Made by a program: the position numbers and the translations under genes. A stretch of DNA of 64,000 bases, taken from the NCBI GenBank assembly GCA_030549495.1, contig JAUIRK010001046.1:698266-762265 (forward strand), in the 5' to 3' direction. This document shows, piece by piece, positions 21,780 to 33,957 of this stretch. Position 1 is the stretch's first letter. Every line of letters starts with the position of its first letter. The notes beneath the pieces are model-generated. The model had not been told where the DNA came from. It did no database searches and saw only the letters and a list, made by a program, of their open reading frames with translations. Source of the DNA: Nectonema munidae (taxonomy: Eukaryota; Nematomorpha; Nectonematoida; Nectonematidae).

Positions 21780-22250
21780 AAATGGCACTTTTAGAGACAC
21801 GCAAAGATTTTACACGTGCACACAAAAAATACCGATTCAGAGACAGATTTATACAAAAAGTAGCCTTCTATGAAAAGTTGACATTTGGAAAGGGAGGGCG
21901 GGTATTACTGTTTTACAAAGTCAAAGAACCACTAAGGCCAGCCCTGTTCCATTCATTGATAAGTATAAACAGATCGTTCAATGGATGAATCAATGGTTTG
22001 GGATCTACTGCAATGTGGAATTCAGAGAGAGGCAATCGACTCATCTACTCATTGGTATTTTGAGCGCAATGCATCAAATTGAGTGTCCTTTCTCAAAGAA
22101 AAGTTGTGTTTCACATAGTGTTTCTTTTCCTGTTTTCGGGGATCCAGGTTTCCCAAGACCAAGCACAAATCTTTGGCTATTTTTGTTTAAGAAAATAAAT
22201 TTGCTTCCGGAGTTATCAATATTTCATTTGGTTTCTTATAAGCTATAATT
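21780..22250. other. Less AT-rich block, possible unclassified repeat
   Basis: This block has a more balanced composition than its surroundings. It has two plus-strand open frames separated by a stop (21782-21988 and 21985-22248), whose conceptual products match nothing I know. The text at 21930-21946 read in reverse (CAGGGCTGGCCTTAGTGG) is in the style of a hAT terminal repeat, so a transposon remnant is the likelier reading. Confidence 0.35.
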
Positions 22251-23152
22251 TGCTTCCATTTGATATTATTTTATATTTAAAGTTAAAAATACATTAATCT
22301 AGGAATGGGTTTCTCGATTTTAATACTTTCTCTCTCTCATGATATATAACAAATCGGTATCATTAAAGAAACTTTCATAGCATTTATCTTAATTAATATT
22401 CTTTTGATCAATAAATATATATTTCTAAAAATTTGCTTCAAAGAAATTAATCTTTCGCCAAAATCAAAAATGCCTGTTTCCTCATAAAGGTTATCAACAT
22501 TTCCTTAATAACTTCTATGCTAACTTTTACACGTAAAAAGTATAAAGAGCAATTTTAAGACCTTTCAGATTGATATTAATTATTTAGATTCTTTGTAATC
22601 GCAATAAATTTTTTATTGGAAATACTTTTTTATTGATTAATCTCATTTTTTTCTTGATCACATTTTTGAAGCAAGATTAAAAAATAATTGATACACAGAA
22701 AACGATGAACTTATTTTCCAAAAATTTCTGGAAATCCTGGAAAAACAAAAGACAAAAACTCACAAATACTAATTTCAAATCGATAAATTGATATAAATTG
22801 ACATTCATTTTTGCTCTAGATTAGAGTTTTTCAAACAGGGGTTTTTAAATGATTTTGCTCGCGGCGTCAGAGAAAAAATGAGGCTATAAAATATTATCTC
22901 ATATTTCTCATATTTTCAGAGAAAATAACGATTGCTATAAAACTAGTAGGGAGACATGCAGAGAATCAAAAAATTCATTATAGTTTCCCAAGATGTCTGT
23001 TGATTCTCAAAAATCATGATTTTAAAATGATTTAAACTTCAAGTCACCTCAAAATGATGGACAAAAGGCGTTTATCGTTAAACAATTAAATTTAGATTCA
23101 ATAATCACGCTCAATAAACCATTTCTAGATTACTAGAAATTTCTAGTTCTAA

Positions 23153-23303
23153 GTGCCACTGATTTTGTAACATTCTAATTATCCAGATTCACTTTCTAAG
23201 CGGATCTAGTTCTCTTTTTGAGCATTTCTAGATTTAGTTCTAAGTTTTTCTTTAGTTCGGCCACTGATTTAGTAACATTCTAATTATCCAGATTCACTTT
23301 CTG
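23153..23303. repeat. Tandem duplication of about 45 bp blocks
   Basis: GCCACTGATTTTGTAACATT, CTAATTATCCAGATTCACTT occurs at about 23154 and again at about 23260 with very few changes. Non-coding. Confidence 0.7.
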
Positions 23304-23404
23304 ACGGTGGACAACCTGTATTTGGCAAATTAACTTTAAAGAAGGACAAAGTGTTGTTAGAGAACTGTATAAAACTGTACTAAGCAATATATCTGTCACG
23401 GCCA

Positions 23405-23892
23405 ACTGATGCGTCCTAAAACAACCTTAAAAAACTCTCATTTTTTAAGAGAGCATCTTCTAAAAAAATAAAGCTACATTCGTTTATAAGCTTCTCCTCA
23501 GACTGTAAACTAGTCAGACAATCGTACTGAACACTTTCATGTTAACCCAATAAATTGTTCTAACAAATATTTTTAATTCATGTGCACTTTTAATTTTTAT
23601 ATCATTTTGCAAAAAAAAGTTTTTCAATCACAAATAAATCTATAAAAATTTGTCTGTTTTGGAAAGTTTATAGATTTTGCACCACATATGTGTTTGTGTA
23701 TTTAACCGCAAGATACAATGGAATTTTTATAATCTGAAAAACATTTTAGGTGGACTACACAATTCTATAAGATTTCAACCGTGGAGAAGATCGCAAAAGA
23801 TTGAAGATATTTGGTATAGAATATCATTTTAACAAACTAAGCTAATATTAGTTAATAGATTTAATGGGGATAAACTGAGGACCAAATAGAAT
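23405..23892. repeat. Dispersed 0.5-kb repeat, copy B
   Basis: Shorter partner of 17663-18229, same orientation. It lacks the internal 70-base block and is followed immediately by a poly-C tract. See copy A. Confidence 0.85.
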
Positions 23893-23898
23893 GAAAAT

Positions 23899-23913
23899 CC
23901 CCCCCCCCCCCCC
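23899..23913. repeat. Poly-C tract, 15 C
   Basis: A homopolymer run starting right after the end of repeat copy B. On the transcribed strand it is a G15 run. Confidence 0.95.
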
Positions 23914-24443
23914 TCCCATGATAGGATGCCCTATCGAATATGAAACCAGTAGTATTGTACTGATTAGATCGGCATCTCCACAGGTATCGGAAAAAAAAGG
24001 AATTGTTTTTATTATTTTCTCCGATTTCTTGAACCATCTTAGTCACAGACAATGTCTTAGTCTAAGACAACGGTTCTAAACACCAGGGTTCTGACCAGAA
24101 CCCTGGTCAGATTCGCGAGTGTATTCCCAAAAGTTCCCCCTCAGTGATGGCATACAATGCGTTGAAGAAGAAGATTTATTAATTGAAAAAATAAAATTGG
24201 AATACACCACTAAACATATAAAAAAAGAATTAAATAAAGAATGAGTTGAGTTTCAAAATTACGTACGAAAAAATCTAAGTAATAATAAACACTGCCTTTA
24301 GATCCACCAATAATTTTGTATTTTTTCAATTTTATATCTATTTTATATCGTTAAAATACTTGTTAGGCGTGTGAGTAGACTTTATATATTACTTTACTTA
24401 TCTTACGGTTGAATTTCAGACACATTTTTTTTTTAATTATTAA

Positions 24444-24463
24444 CCCCCCCCCCCCCCCCCCCC
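24444..24463. repeat. Poly-C tract, 20 C
   Basis: Twenty C in a row within an AT-rich intron, followed by TCCACCC. G20 in the pre-mRNA. Confidence 0.95.
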
Positions 24464-26374
24464 TCCACCCAATAATTTTAGGGATGTGCACCCTTAAAGC
24501 ACATACACACTTTTACACATACCCATACTCAGGATCACACACTGACACGCAAAAAATTATTAAAAGAATAAAAATGACCAGAATTTTATGGAGAAAATGT
24601 AAAATGGACTAAAATCTGAGTATCTTACCTAAAAGCATAGTATATGGATGAAATAATTAAAAAAAAAAGTAGATGATTTCTTGATTGGTGATAAACAAGC
24701 CAAGAAAAGGTATTGAACATGATGACAAAGGTCAAAAAGAAATAACAATAAAGTAATAAATCATCAAGCAGCAATTAAATTTTGTGAAAAAGTAAAGAAA
24801 TTAAAGTCAATAAAATATAGGGGTTGAGTTGGCTGTTAAAACAAGCTTAAGGAAAATATCGATCAAAATCAAAGAGGCTTACAACAAAAAGGAATTAATT
24901 AATCACTACTTTACAACGAAGAGTATGAAAATCATGTATTCATTATTCCTATCTTCTTATTCATAGAATTAAATTTTTTGCATTCTCTGTTATATCAAGA
25001 AGCGTTAAGACAACTAAAAGTGAAATAAATAATTTTATGTAGAAATCTGTTTATTAACGTAAATTCCTCTTGAAAAATTCATTTTTTAGAAAACTTTTAA
25101 ATAAAAAAAATATTTTGGAAGCTAAAAAGGGAAATTTGGTGATTTTTTTATATCTATTGAAATTATATAAAGAATTTTTTTAGATAAATTGGTAATTAAA
25201 AACTAACCATATAATTAGCAAAAGGAAAAAAACAAATGAGGATGAAATCATGTTATATTATCGATGAAAAAAAATAGAGCATTACTTCCTGAAACTAAGA
25301 GGAGGTGTATATGAGAAAAGGTAATGCGGAGTGTAATACAAAGCCAGGAGTATGTATGGTGATGGGAAAATAAAATTTTAATAGAACACAGATATTTCAA
25401 TTGCTCGTCACCATTCAAAGCCCAATAAACTTGCAATCGCTCAACTAATTTGTGGAACATAATTAGTTTTACTAGAATTTGCAAAATCTAGTAAAATACT
25501 GACAACCAATACTTTATTAAAGAAAATTATCAATAATTATAAAAATAGTTATGTATATTATATTTATCAAGCTTTAAGAAGAAGGCTTATTAAAACATAC
25601 AAACACAAAAAAATATAAAAAGTACAAAGTGTATAAAGACAGAATATACTCTATCAAAGTGCTAAACAATAGGGGTCCAACAGATCGGTGCCGTTCAGCG
25701 CCATGTAGGTTGCGTCCCTAGGTTTTACTTCTATCGAGCCAAGACGGGATAAGTTCACGAATAAAATTTAACGTTTCTTTTCACACTAACGTAAGCAAAC
25801 TCTTGACAAATACATTCACGTGATTAATTTACTCTCTAATTTTGAAATTTAAAAATTTGGGGGTTGCATACTGTCGTATTTTATGTTTAAAATTGGAAGG
25901 TTTCTTTTGTTTACATTCACCGGTCAATTTTATCATATTTTTATACCATTTTATGTTGAGAACTTTTCTTGACGTGTCTTTAGTTCATTTCATCTACGGT
26001 TTCGCCTTTCTGGTCCTCTCTATACACTGTCTACAAAATACTTTTAAAAAAAGGATGGCGATAACGGGTTGAAAGATGTCACATGTTTAAAATACTATGG
26101 ATTAAGCAAGGATTTTCACCAACTCTATTTCAATTGAATTGAGTAATAGATGATTTTATGACCAAGCGCTACAGTGTTGTAAAACAGCAGATCACAGAGT
26201 GGTAATATTTTTATTTTTATATTTATGACTTATATTCCCTTATAATTAGATGCAGGTATATGTTTTATTAAGACTGTGTATGAATAACATGTGTGTAGCG
26301 ATTGTTTATAACACTATGTATGATATGAAGTGTTTGAATTTAAAATAAACCATGTTTTATTCACTATTTTTTGT
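24464..26374. other. Intron stretch
   Basis: AT-rich. No gene, array or transposon terminus that I can support, apart from a slightly GC-richer patch near 25680-25760. Confidence 0.5.
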
Positions 26375-26455
26375 CTGTTTTATGTCCTTCCTGATAATAA
26401 CGAACTAAAATTGACCCCACATGGTAGTTCGTTATAACCAGATTTTACTATACTT
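26375..26455 (-). mobile_element. Tigger/pogo-like terminal fragment
   Basis: Read on the minus strand it is TATAGTAAAATCTGGTTATA, then ACGAACTACCATG, and a second inverted ACGAACT/AGTTCGTT pair lies within. This resembles the 'CAGTAAAATCTCGTTATAACGAA' style ends of pogo/Tigger-type MITEs, with a TA flank. The other end was not located. Confidence 0.4.
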
Positions 26456-28800
26456 TTATAAATGAAAATAAGGGAAAATATATTCACATCGAAAAAATGC
26501 ATTTGCAAGATTGCCATTAAAAAAATAAACAGGAATTTTTTTTGAAAAACATGTGTTCAACGAGGTATCATAATAATACTCCAAGTTTATACTTCACTTG
26601 AAAATTTGAAAATAACACATCCTCCTAAGAAGTCCTAAATGCCACTCAAAAAGATAGATAGTGAAGTATTTTACAAACATATTCATTCTAGATAAGTCGA
26701 CTGCATTTTAGAATAAGAATGAAATTGAATTTGTAAAAACAAGAATTTGCATATAGATATATATATTTAACTAAATCATTCAAGGGATGAATGGACATAG
26801 TTGCAAAGATGACAATATACACACTAAAAATTTCATTCAAAGTCGATGATATAAAAAAATTTATTCTTTTAATTAAAATTCAAATGAACTACTGACGTTG
26901 CTTTGAGTAAATTCAAATTTGATGCTCATATAAATTAAACCTTTAAATTTGCATTGAATGGATTATTGTCTCAAATCTTAAGCAACGGTGCTGTTAGAAG
27001 GGGTTGGAGGCGACTTAGATTCCCCGCCCCTCCATTATCGCGACATCCATGGTGATAAAACTCAAATGGGTTCATTAAAAAGTTTCGTATCGCATATTTG
27101 TAATATATTTTGACAAAGTGAGCTTCAGTGAATTTTAATAGAATTCATAGGTAAAGTTATACAAAAATAAAAACGTTGTTTTTGAAAACCTTAAAAAATT
27201 CAACACATCGGAAAACAAAAACCCTAAAAATTGATAAACTTTTTCAGTTTACTTTTAATTTTTATAGAATTTTGACTTTTTTCTTTTATAAAAAAAATAA
27301 ATTAAAAGTATAGGAAGTTTGTAAGCAACATTCGTAACGAAAAATTTCACTCAAAATTTAAAGGGTGCAAAAGTAATCCTTCTCTGTGTATGTTATTACT
27401 TTTATTCAAGGTAAATTATTTTACACCAAAAAAACTTTTATCCTTTTTTATCAATGTAAAAATATTACAAAAGATCAACAAGTATTATCGGGCATTCGAT
27501 GAAGATAGTTTCTCATCTTATAATATTGTATCTTTTCTAAATTATAAAACATTCTAAGTTATGATTTCTAATAAATTAATTTCTTATATTTTAAAAAAGT
27601 GAATACCAAAAAGTAGCACCCTATGATATAAATATTTTCTTCACATTTACAAGATGATTAAATTCAATTACTATCTAACAAGCTAAAAAGATAGCTTACC
27701 CTCTAAAACTATTTAGCAAATATTCTTGAAAAAGTAAAAATAATAATAATAAATACTCATATTTCATTTCATTTTTAAATGATTAAATTATTGTTTCCTT
27801 TTTTACTTCTCACGACGAAAATTTGGAGAAAAATAACGAAAAGCGAACATTTAACTTACGAAAAATAAAGACCAATTAAAAAAGATAAATCACAAATTGT
27901 GCAATCAAAAGCTGTAAAAATCGCAAAAAGGATAAGTCTAAAAATAGAGAAAAGAAACAACCTTAGATTTGTGCATAGTATTGCACACACTTGATAAGAA
28001 TCGAACACCAAATAAGTGAAGTTTACAAAGCGAAGATTAAAAGAGATTTACTTCAATCCCAATTCTACTCACCATGATGTATGATGATGCATAAACAGCG
28101 TCACAACATACATTGTGATATCATAGATAAGAATTCTTCCGTCTAATGAATATATCGATCTTTTTAACTTTCGTTTAATACTTTTCGAAAAGATGTATAT
28201 TTATATGTAAATTTACAATTCTATAAGTAATATATCAAATTTATCTCCTTACAAATCCTCTTGGTATGAAGACGAAAATTGATTAAATGAAAAATAGTAT
28301 TTGATTTTAAGGCAAAATTTCCATCTTAAATCCTCATTAATTTGACTAATTTTTAAGCAAAAGATATCCCGCAAAGAGCATTACTAACAAACGCGTACCT
28401 AACTTTAATCCCGACCAAAGCGGATGCTAATTTTGCCGCTCCTTAAAATTTCAAATAACCCTTCAAAACTCACAAAACTTATTGTTATATTTGGTATAGA
28501 AAATTGGAATAAAGTGTAGCAAACGATTATAATTATTTGATTAAAAGTGGTCTGCATCAAATTTGTTATCAGAGTTTTCTATACAACAAATACTGAGTCA
28601 AATTTTGATGCTGATTTCGAATATGTGACTCATTTGGTTTGATTAGCTCTACTTTTTTTTGTAATTCAATGATTTATAATTTATTAGTTTTTTTTTGTTT
28701 TTTTGTTTTAGCTATTTTAAAATATTATTTATTTAGCTTTTTTTGTGGAATAATATAACATTACTTTTGTTTTAAAATTTTAAATATAAATGAATAGAAA
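26456..28800. other. Intron stretch
   Basis: AT-rich intronic sequence. I see no gene or mobile element in it. Confidence 0.5.
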
Positions 28801-29965
28801 GTGTGTAAACGATCCAAACCGGTTCTGTTATATTTTGGTGTTAAGCTGGGTGACCAGGATAAGGCATTTGCACCTTATATCAGCTGTCGAACATGTGTTG
28901 AAAGCTTGAGAAAATGGGTTGATGGAAAACAAAATAAGTTGCCATTTGGCATACCAATGGTTTGGCGGGAACAAAGGGATCATTTTGAAGATTATTATTT
29001 TTGTTTAACAAATTTGAAAGGTATTAACAAAAAGAAAAAAACGTCAGTTATTTATCCAGATGTGAATTCTGCAATAAAACCTGTTTGCCATAGTTCAGAT
29101 GTACCGGTACCACATCGGCCCTTAAATATAATTGATTGTTCAAGTTCAAATAACGATGATTTTGACAGTGATGATTCATACTCAAACAAGTCTTTTACTT
29201 GTGATTCTGAGAATTCCAATCCTGTTCTTATGAGTCAAGCAAAGCTGAATGACGATTTGGTCAGAGATTTAGCTCTGTCCAAGGAATCTGCTCAAATATT
29301 GGGATCCAGATTAAAAGAAAATAATTTGTTGGCTCCGAAAACTAAATTTGCTTGGTTCAGATAGAGAGAAAAAGAGTTAAAATTTTTTTTGCCTACAACA
29401 GCAACTCATCATTTGTGTATTGCACAAACGTAGAAAAACTTATTCAAACTTTAGGAGTGAAATACAATTCAAAAGATTGGAGATTGTTCCTAGATTCTTC
29501 TCTTAAGAGTTTCAAAACGGTTTTGCTAAACATCGGAAATAGTTTTGCTTCTATTCCTCTTGCACATTCAGTGAGCATCAAAGAAAACTTTAACGACATA
29601 AAGTGCATTCTTTCAGCTTTAAAATATGAAGAGCATCAGTGGCTGATTTGCGGAGATTTAGGTAAAAATTTTTTTTATATATAGTATTTTGTTATAAGAT
29701 TGTGGGTATATTAATGGGATTGCAAGGACGATATACAATGTTCTCATGCTTTTTATGTCTCTGGGATAGGAGAGGTGACTCTTTACATTATGTTAAGAAA
29801 GAATGGCCACCAAGGGTAGAATTCAAGAAGGGGAGTCATAATGTTATATCCAATCCTATTGTTCCGGCAGACAAAATTTTGCTACCTCCTCTACACATCA
29901 AACTGGGATTCATGAAAAACTTTGTCAAAGCTCCTTTGTCAAACTTTGTCAATATAAAATTCTGA
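28801..29965 (+). pseudogene. Broken gene of a mobile-element-associated invertebrate protein family
   Basis: Three open segments in three frames read as one decayed protein. Segment 1 (28801-29364) has S-C-R-T-C-V-E-S-L-R-K-W, P-F-G-I-P-M-V-W-R-E-Q and D-D-L-V-R-D-L-A-L-S-K, and ends at a TAG where W-Y-R-Y-R-E-K-E would be expected. Segment 2 (to about 29684), entered through a frameshift near the T8 run at 29380-29387, has D-W-R-L-F-L-D-S-S and S-I-P-L-A-H-S-V. Segment 3 (29702-29965) has G-L-Q-G-R-Y-T-M-F-S-C-F-L-C-L-W-D and L-P-P-L-H-I-K-L-G-F-M-K-N-F-V-K. About 35 extra bases separate segments 2 and 3. I recognise the pattern from repeated uncharacterised proteins in Hydra and arthropods; its biochemical role is unknown to me. 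Both ends look truncated. It is antisense to the host gene. Confidence 0.65.
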
Positions 29966-30118
29966 GAGATTAATTTAAAGTTAATTTTGCTTTTTGTAAT
30001 TTTTATAGTAAAAAGATAGTTATATTTTAACTGAAGTCCACTAAAAAAGTTTAGCCTACGGAATCGGAGTTAGAGTCATTAAATTATTTAGGTGATTACA
30101 TTACCCCACCCCCTCTGT

Positions 30119-30240
30119 ATCCTGTTAACATCTTCATAGGAAAACAATATTTTCTTTATTGAGAAATAATAACCAGTATTGGATCCTGTTAACATCTTCA
30201 TAGCAAAACAATATTTTCTTTATTGAGAAATAAAAACCAC
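30119..30240. repeat. 62-bp tandem duplication
   Basis: ATCCTGTTAACATCTTCATA, then AACAATATTTTCTTTATTGA, appears at about 30119 and again at 30182 with one or two differences. It gives rise to the spurious open frame there. Confidence 0.85.
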
Positions 30241-30982
30241 ATGTCCTTTGTTGATAAAGCGAAAAGATACAATCGTTATCATCGATAAAAACATTTTCTC
30301 CAGATATTAATATTCTATTAATTATTTTCTTTACAGACATTTTCATGCACTGGAAAAGTCTTTGACCAATGCATAAGACAACATTTTAAGGAAGAAAAAA
30401 GTTATCATGAAAAATAAAGCTGTCTTTGGTGAGGTCTACTAGCCTACTGAGAGAAATAAGAGAGCATTATTAAAGTTTCTTTCGGATGACAAACATGCCA
30501 CTTAATAAGTTTATTTTAGATAGTTGTTTTATTTTAAGATAAACAAAGCATTTTTATTTTATACTAAACAAAGAAAAGAACTTCTCCTTAATCCATAATT
30601 GTAGTTTTTCTTTTGTTTTTAGAGCACATATTGACTATTTTTTTGTATACATTATTTTTTGCCCCACTTGGGTTATTATCATCAGACGCCCGTGCTCGTT
30701 CACTTTTTCTAGGATTAAATGATTCAACCCTACAAGAATTGTTTTTCCAAAATTAACAGTCTTATATTTAATCGATTTTCATAACTTAAAGAAGACGACT
30801 TTAATTTGATATGTCACTGCTAAACCATTATGCCCAAATGGGTTAATGGAGTTCAAGATGTGCAAGTGCCACGCTACAAACGTGTCTTTGTATTTTCATA
30901 CAAATAATTATATTAGACAAGTCATAAATAAATCATTATTATTTAGAATATCACTGACAAAAAGTAAGAATGAAAGACTTAC
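30241..30982. other. Intron stretch before exon 2
   Basis: AT-rich. CCCAAATGGGTTAATGG at about 30834 resembles one end of the TTAA MITE family, but no partner end is clear. Nothing else seen. Confidence 0.4.
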
Positions 30983-31262
30983 GAAATTGTTGTTTTCAGG
31001 GAAGGATAGGGGATTGTGAGGATTTGTGCACGGTGTGTTAAAAGTGGTCGTGTTTGTTTCAATAGGAGAGGGATTAGGAATGAAATCGCTTGCGATCAAT
31101 AAAGGATTATGGTGGGAGGAGGTATGCCTGGCGATGAGCAAGTTGATATTGCCATGACTCTCTTGAAGTAGCTTGATTGCTTCGATGTGTGTGAAGCCGT
31201 TAGGTTCAATAAGTATAGAGTTTATACCGATTATTTGGTCGTTGTTTTGAAGTTTGTCGCAT
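30983..31262 (-). CDS. MPDZ/PATJ: Exon 2: second half of PDZ1 plus linker
   Basis: The acceptor is the pyrimidine-rich TTATTTGCTAG and the donor is the strong C|GTAAGTC. The exon supplies one base of a split lysine codon and then 93 codons: C-D-K-L-Q-N-N-D-Q-I-I-G-I-N (strand D and the DQI motif), the alpha-B helix FTHIEAIKLLQ, and the last strand NINLLIAR. A Pro/Asn/Thr-rich linker of about 48 residues follows, ending PENNNF. The histidine at the start of alpha-B is the class I PDZ signature, which favours S/T-x-hydrophobic ligands. The open frame extends 26 bases further upstream, but no AG supports that start. Confidence 0.9.
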
Positions 31263-32725
31263 CTAGCAAATAAACGAGGCAAGTGCATGGGTAGATTAAT
31301 GATGATGACACCACCAGATTGATAAACAATTATTTATTTCAATTTGAAATATCAACAAAACCTTCCAGTATTACAAATACAAATTCATATGTGTGTGTAA
31401 AAATTACGACTCATGATCCTCGTTTGCCTTTTATATTAATTTTAAATTCGGAGTTTTGTTCAAAAAGAGGGGTATAGAATAACGCACTTTTAAACGCATC
31501 TGTACCGAACATATACCACGTTAACCGTGTCTTTGTTGTATACCATTTTACCCCATTTGTTACATGAAGAAGATTTAAAGAAAAACAAGTGTCTAAAAAA
31601 GGATTATTCTTTTTTACTTCATAAATTCGCACTTACCAAACAATGTTCACTTTAGGAAACAGCCTAAAAAATATCAGAGGATGATCGTGTCATAAATAAA
31701 CGAATATTTATCCCATGTAGTTAAAAAATAATGAAAGCACAACATTAAAGGGGACATAAGAGCCAAAAATCATAATACAGTGGTGAGAAAACTTTTTGAT
31801 GAGAGGGCTGCATTTAAAAATATACACCTTTATTCGAACGCATAGAAAAACAAATAATATTTTAAAAAGGCGAGGTCAAAAAAACTTTTTTCAAAAGTAC
31901 AGCTTTGAGTACTCAAACATCAAATCGCAATCAAAGAGACAAAGATTTTTTATATTTCAAAAGAAAAATTTAGGTTACACAAACAGTTTTTGTCTAAAAT
32001 GTGAAGTTTATTTATGCCTCGCTTATAAAATAAATTGTTTTGAAAGATTTCATTCAGAATTTCATATATTTTTTTTGAATAAATTTTTAGAATATTCTTT
32101 GCTATAAAATATAAATATACAATTAAAAAACAATGAAGTCTACTATTCTGACATTTATCACAAAATTTATTTTTAAAATTTTTTTTTTTAAAAAACCAAA
32201 CTCCATTAATTTTAAGTTATTTTACTGTAATAAAAAATTATTTAGAAGTTAAAGAATGAATTATCGTATATACCGTTGTATATGTCGACCGGTGTATAAA
32301 TCGACCCAAAAATTTAAGAACAAAATACTGAAATTGCTCAATAAGTCGACCGAAGATGTTAAAAAGTAAATCATCAGAGAATTAAAATAGGCTTTAAAAA
32401 TGGAGGTGACCTTATTTTTCAAGGATCTCAAGAATAAGTTTGGTTCATCAGACGAGGGAGCATTGAATAGTTGAATCTACATGACAAGGAAAAAAAAGCT
32501 AAATCTTTAGTAGTAATAGATGTCGGTCCAAGGCACTTCAATTCGTGGTCAATTTATATTCAAAGATAACGAAAGTACATATGTAGAAAATATTGTAGCG
32601 TGTGTAGATTTATTTGTGAATGAAAATCGTCTGCTATAATATTCCATTGAAAAAAAGAAGTCTTCAAAATTCTAATACTCAAAACAAAAAATATTTTAAT
32701 GAGATCATTATTGAGACTACATTTC

Positions 32726-32962
32726 TTAGACAAGATTTAGAAAGTCTGATCTATATTCTGTTTGTGACATTCTCAGGAATCCACTCAGAAGATCATTTCT
32801 TAGTAGTGATATATTTTTAGATTTTAAAATCTTAATCGTCGAAAAACCTGATTCACACAATATTTGACACGTTTCCACGAGGAGAATTCTTTTAGCATCA
32901 ACTATTTGTGGGTCTCCCGCTTCCATTTTTAATTGGAAACCAACACCGATCAATGGTCTCAA
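32726..32962 (-). pseudogene. hAT transposase C-terminal remnant (ZBED/SCAND-like)
   Basis: The minus strand encodes C-E-S-G-F-S-T-I-K-I-L-K-S-K-N, then L-R-N-D-L-L-S-G-F-L-R. This resembles C-E-x-G-F-S-A-L-x-x-I-K-T-K-x-R-x-R-L, the conserved C-terminal block of hAT-derived proteins of the ZBED5/SCAND3 type. Only about 78 codons remain. The reading is by motif alone. Confidence 0.45.
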
Positions 32963-33815
32963 ATAGTGGTGGACAAACTACGGTAAATACAGTGTTTTTG
33001 CACCTACGACAAATACAGTATATAAAATGCAGCTGGCCAAATACAGTGTTTTCTCATTATGATGTGTTAAAATTTATTTTTTTATCAACCTGTTAACTCC
33101 AGAATAATCCGATACTTTGTAAAAAGAATTTAAAAAGGCCTAATATTTTTCAAAGATCCACTTAGGTAGTTAACCCATTGTTAACTCAATTATAAATATG
33201 GCAAAATCATCATAGATAAAGAAAATTTCAAATTTTTATACTAGAAAAAATTAATTTTATTTTCAATATTTATGTAAAAACTGCATTTTTAGCCCTAGGT
33301 TTCCTCGGTATCAAAGATCTCAATTGACTTATTTTTAACATAAAAAATCATCAACGCGGCATTTCTGATTATACAATACACCATGAATTCCTACTCTAAC
33401 CATTCTGAAAAACTTAATTCTTCAAATTTTAGGGATTTTCTGTAAAAAAATCTTTGACTTCGGGAAGTAGCTTTTGAAATCTACAAATTACTTTGCATTT
33501 ACCTAACCAACAGACTTGTGTATGTAAAATACACAGTTTTTACTTCATTTAAAGCGGCCAAACAGAGGCATATCCTGAATTGAGTTTATGATTTTAATAA
33601 TGGCACACATGATGTTTTCACATTTAATACATTTAAAAACGGTAACCTATATATAATCAAAAAGTTTCATCCTTCTTATAAAGAAAATGCAGATTAATTC
33701 TTATCATTGATGGAACACAATTTGTTGTAATTGAGACAACTTTTTGCAAGGTTATATCATTTTCATAAATAAAATTTTTGAAAGCTTGATCAATTTCTTC
33801 ATCACACGTTTTCTA

Positions 33816-33957
33816 ATAACCCATTTACGACCAATGTTCCTATTTTGGAACATAAGTAATTTCATCCTCGTCTGCTTTTTTTCAATGACTTTGTATATAA
33901 ATCGTCTGCGTTTTTTTTTTAAATATCGTCTGCTTTGCTTGGTCTTAAATGGGTTAA
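33816..33957. mobile_element. TTAA-flanked MITE, copy 2 (inverted)
   Basis: 142 bp, the reverse orientation of copy 1. It starts ATAACCCATTTACGACCAAT (target degenerated from TTAA) and ends GGTCTTAAATGGGTTAA. The interior shares GTTCCTATTTTGGAAC and ATCGTCTGCG words with the other copies. Confidence 0.85.

Noticed and set aside
21782-22248. Two adjacent plus-strand frames as a host gene
   Set aside because: Interrupted by a stop and without any known domain, and near hAT-like terminal text. Kept only as a possible repeat remnant.
31263-31288. Extending exon 2 upstream so that S-G-G-V-I-I-I-N-L-P precedes the PDZ1 half
   Set aside because: It looks PDZ-like, but there is no AG acceptor between the in-frame TAA and this segment. 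The acceptor at 31263-31264 gives phase and spacing that fit exon 1 exactly.
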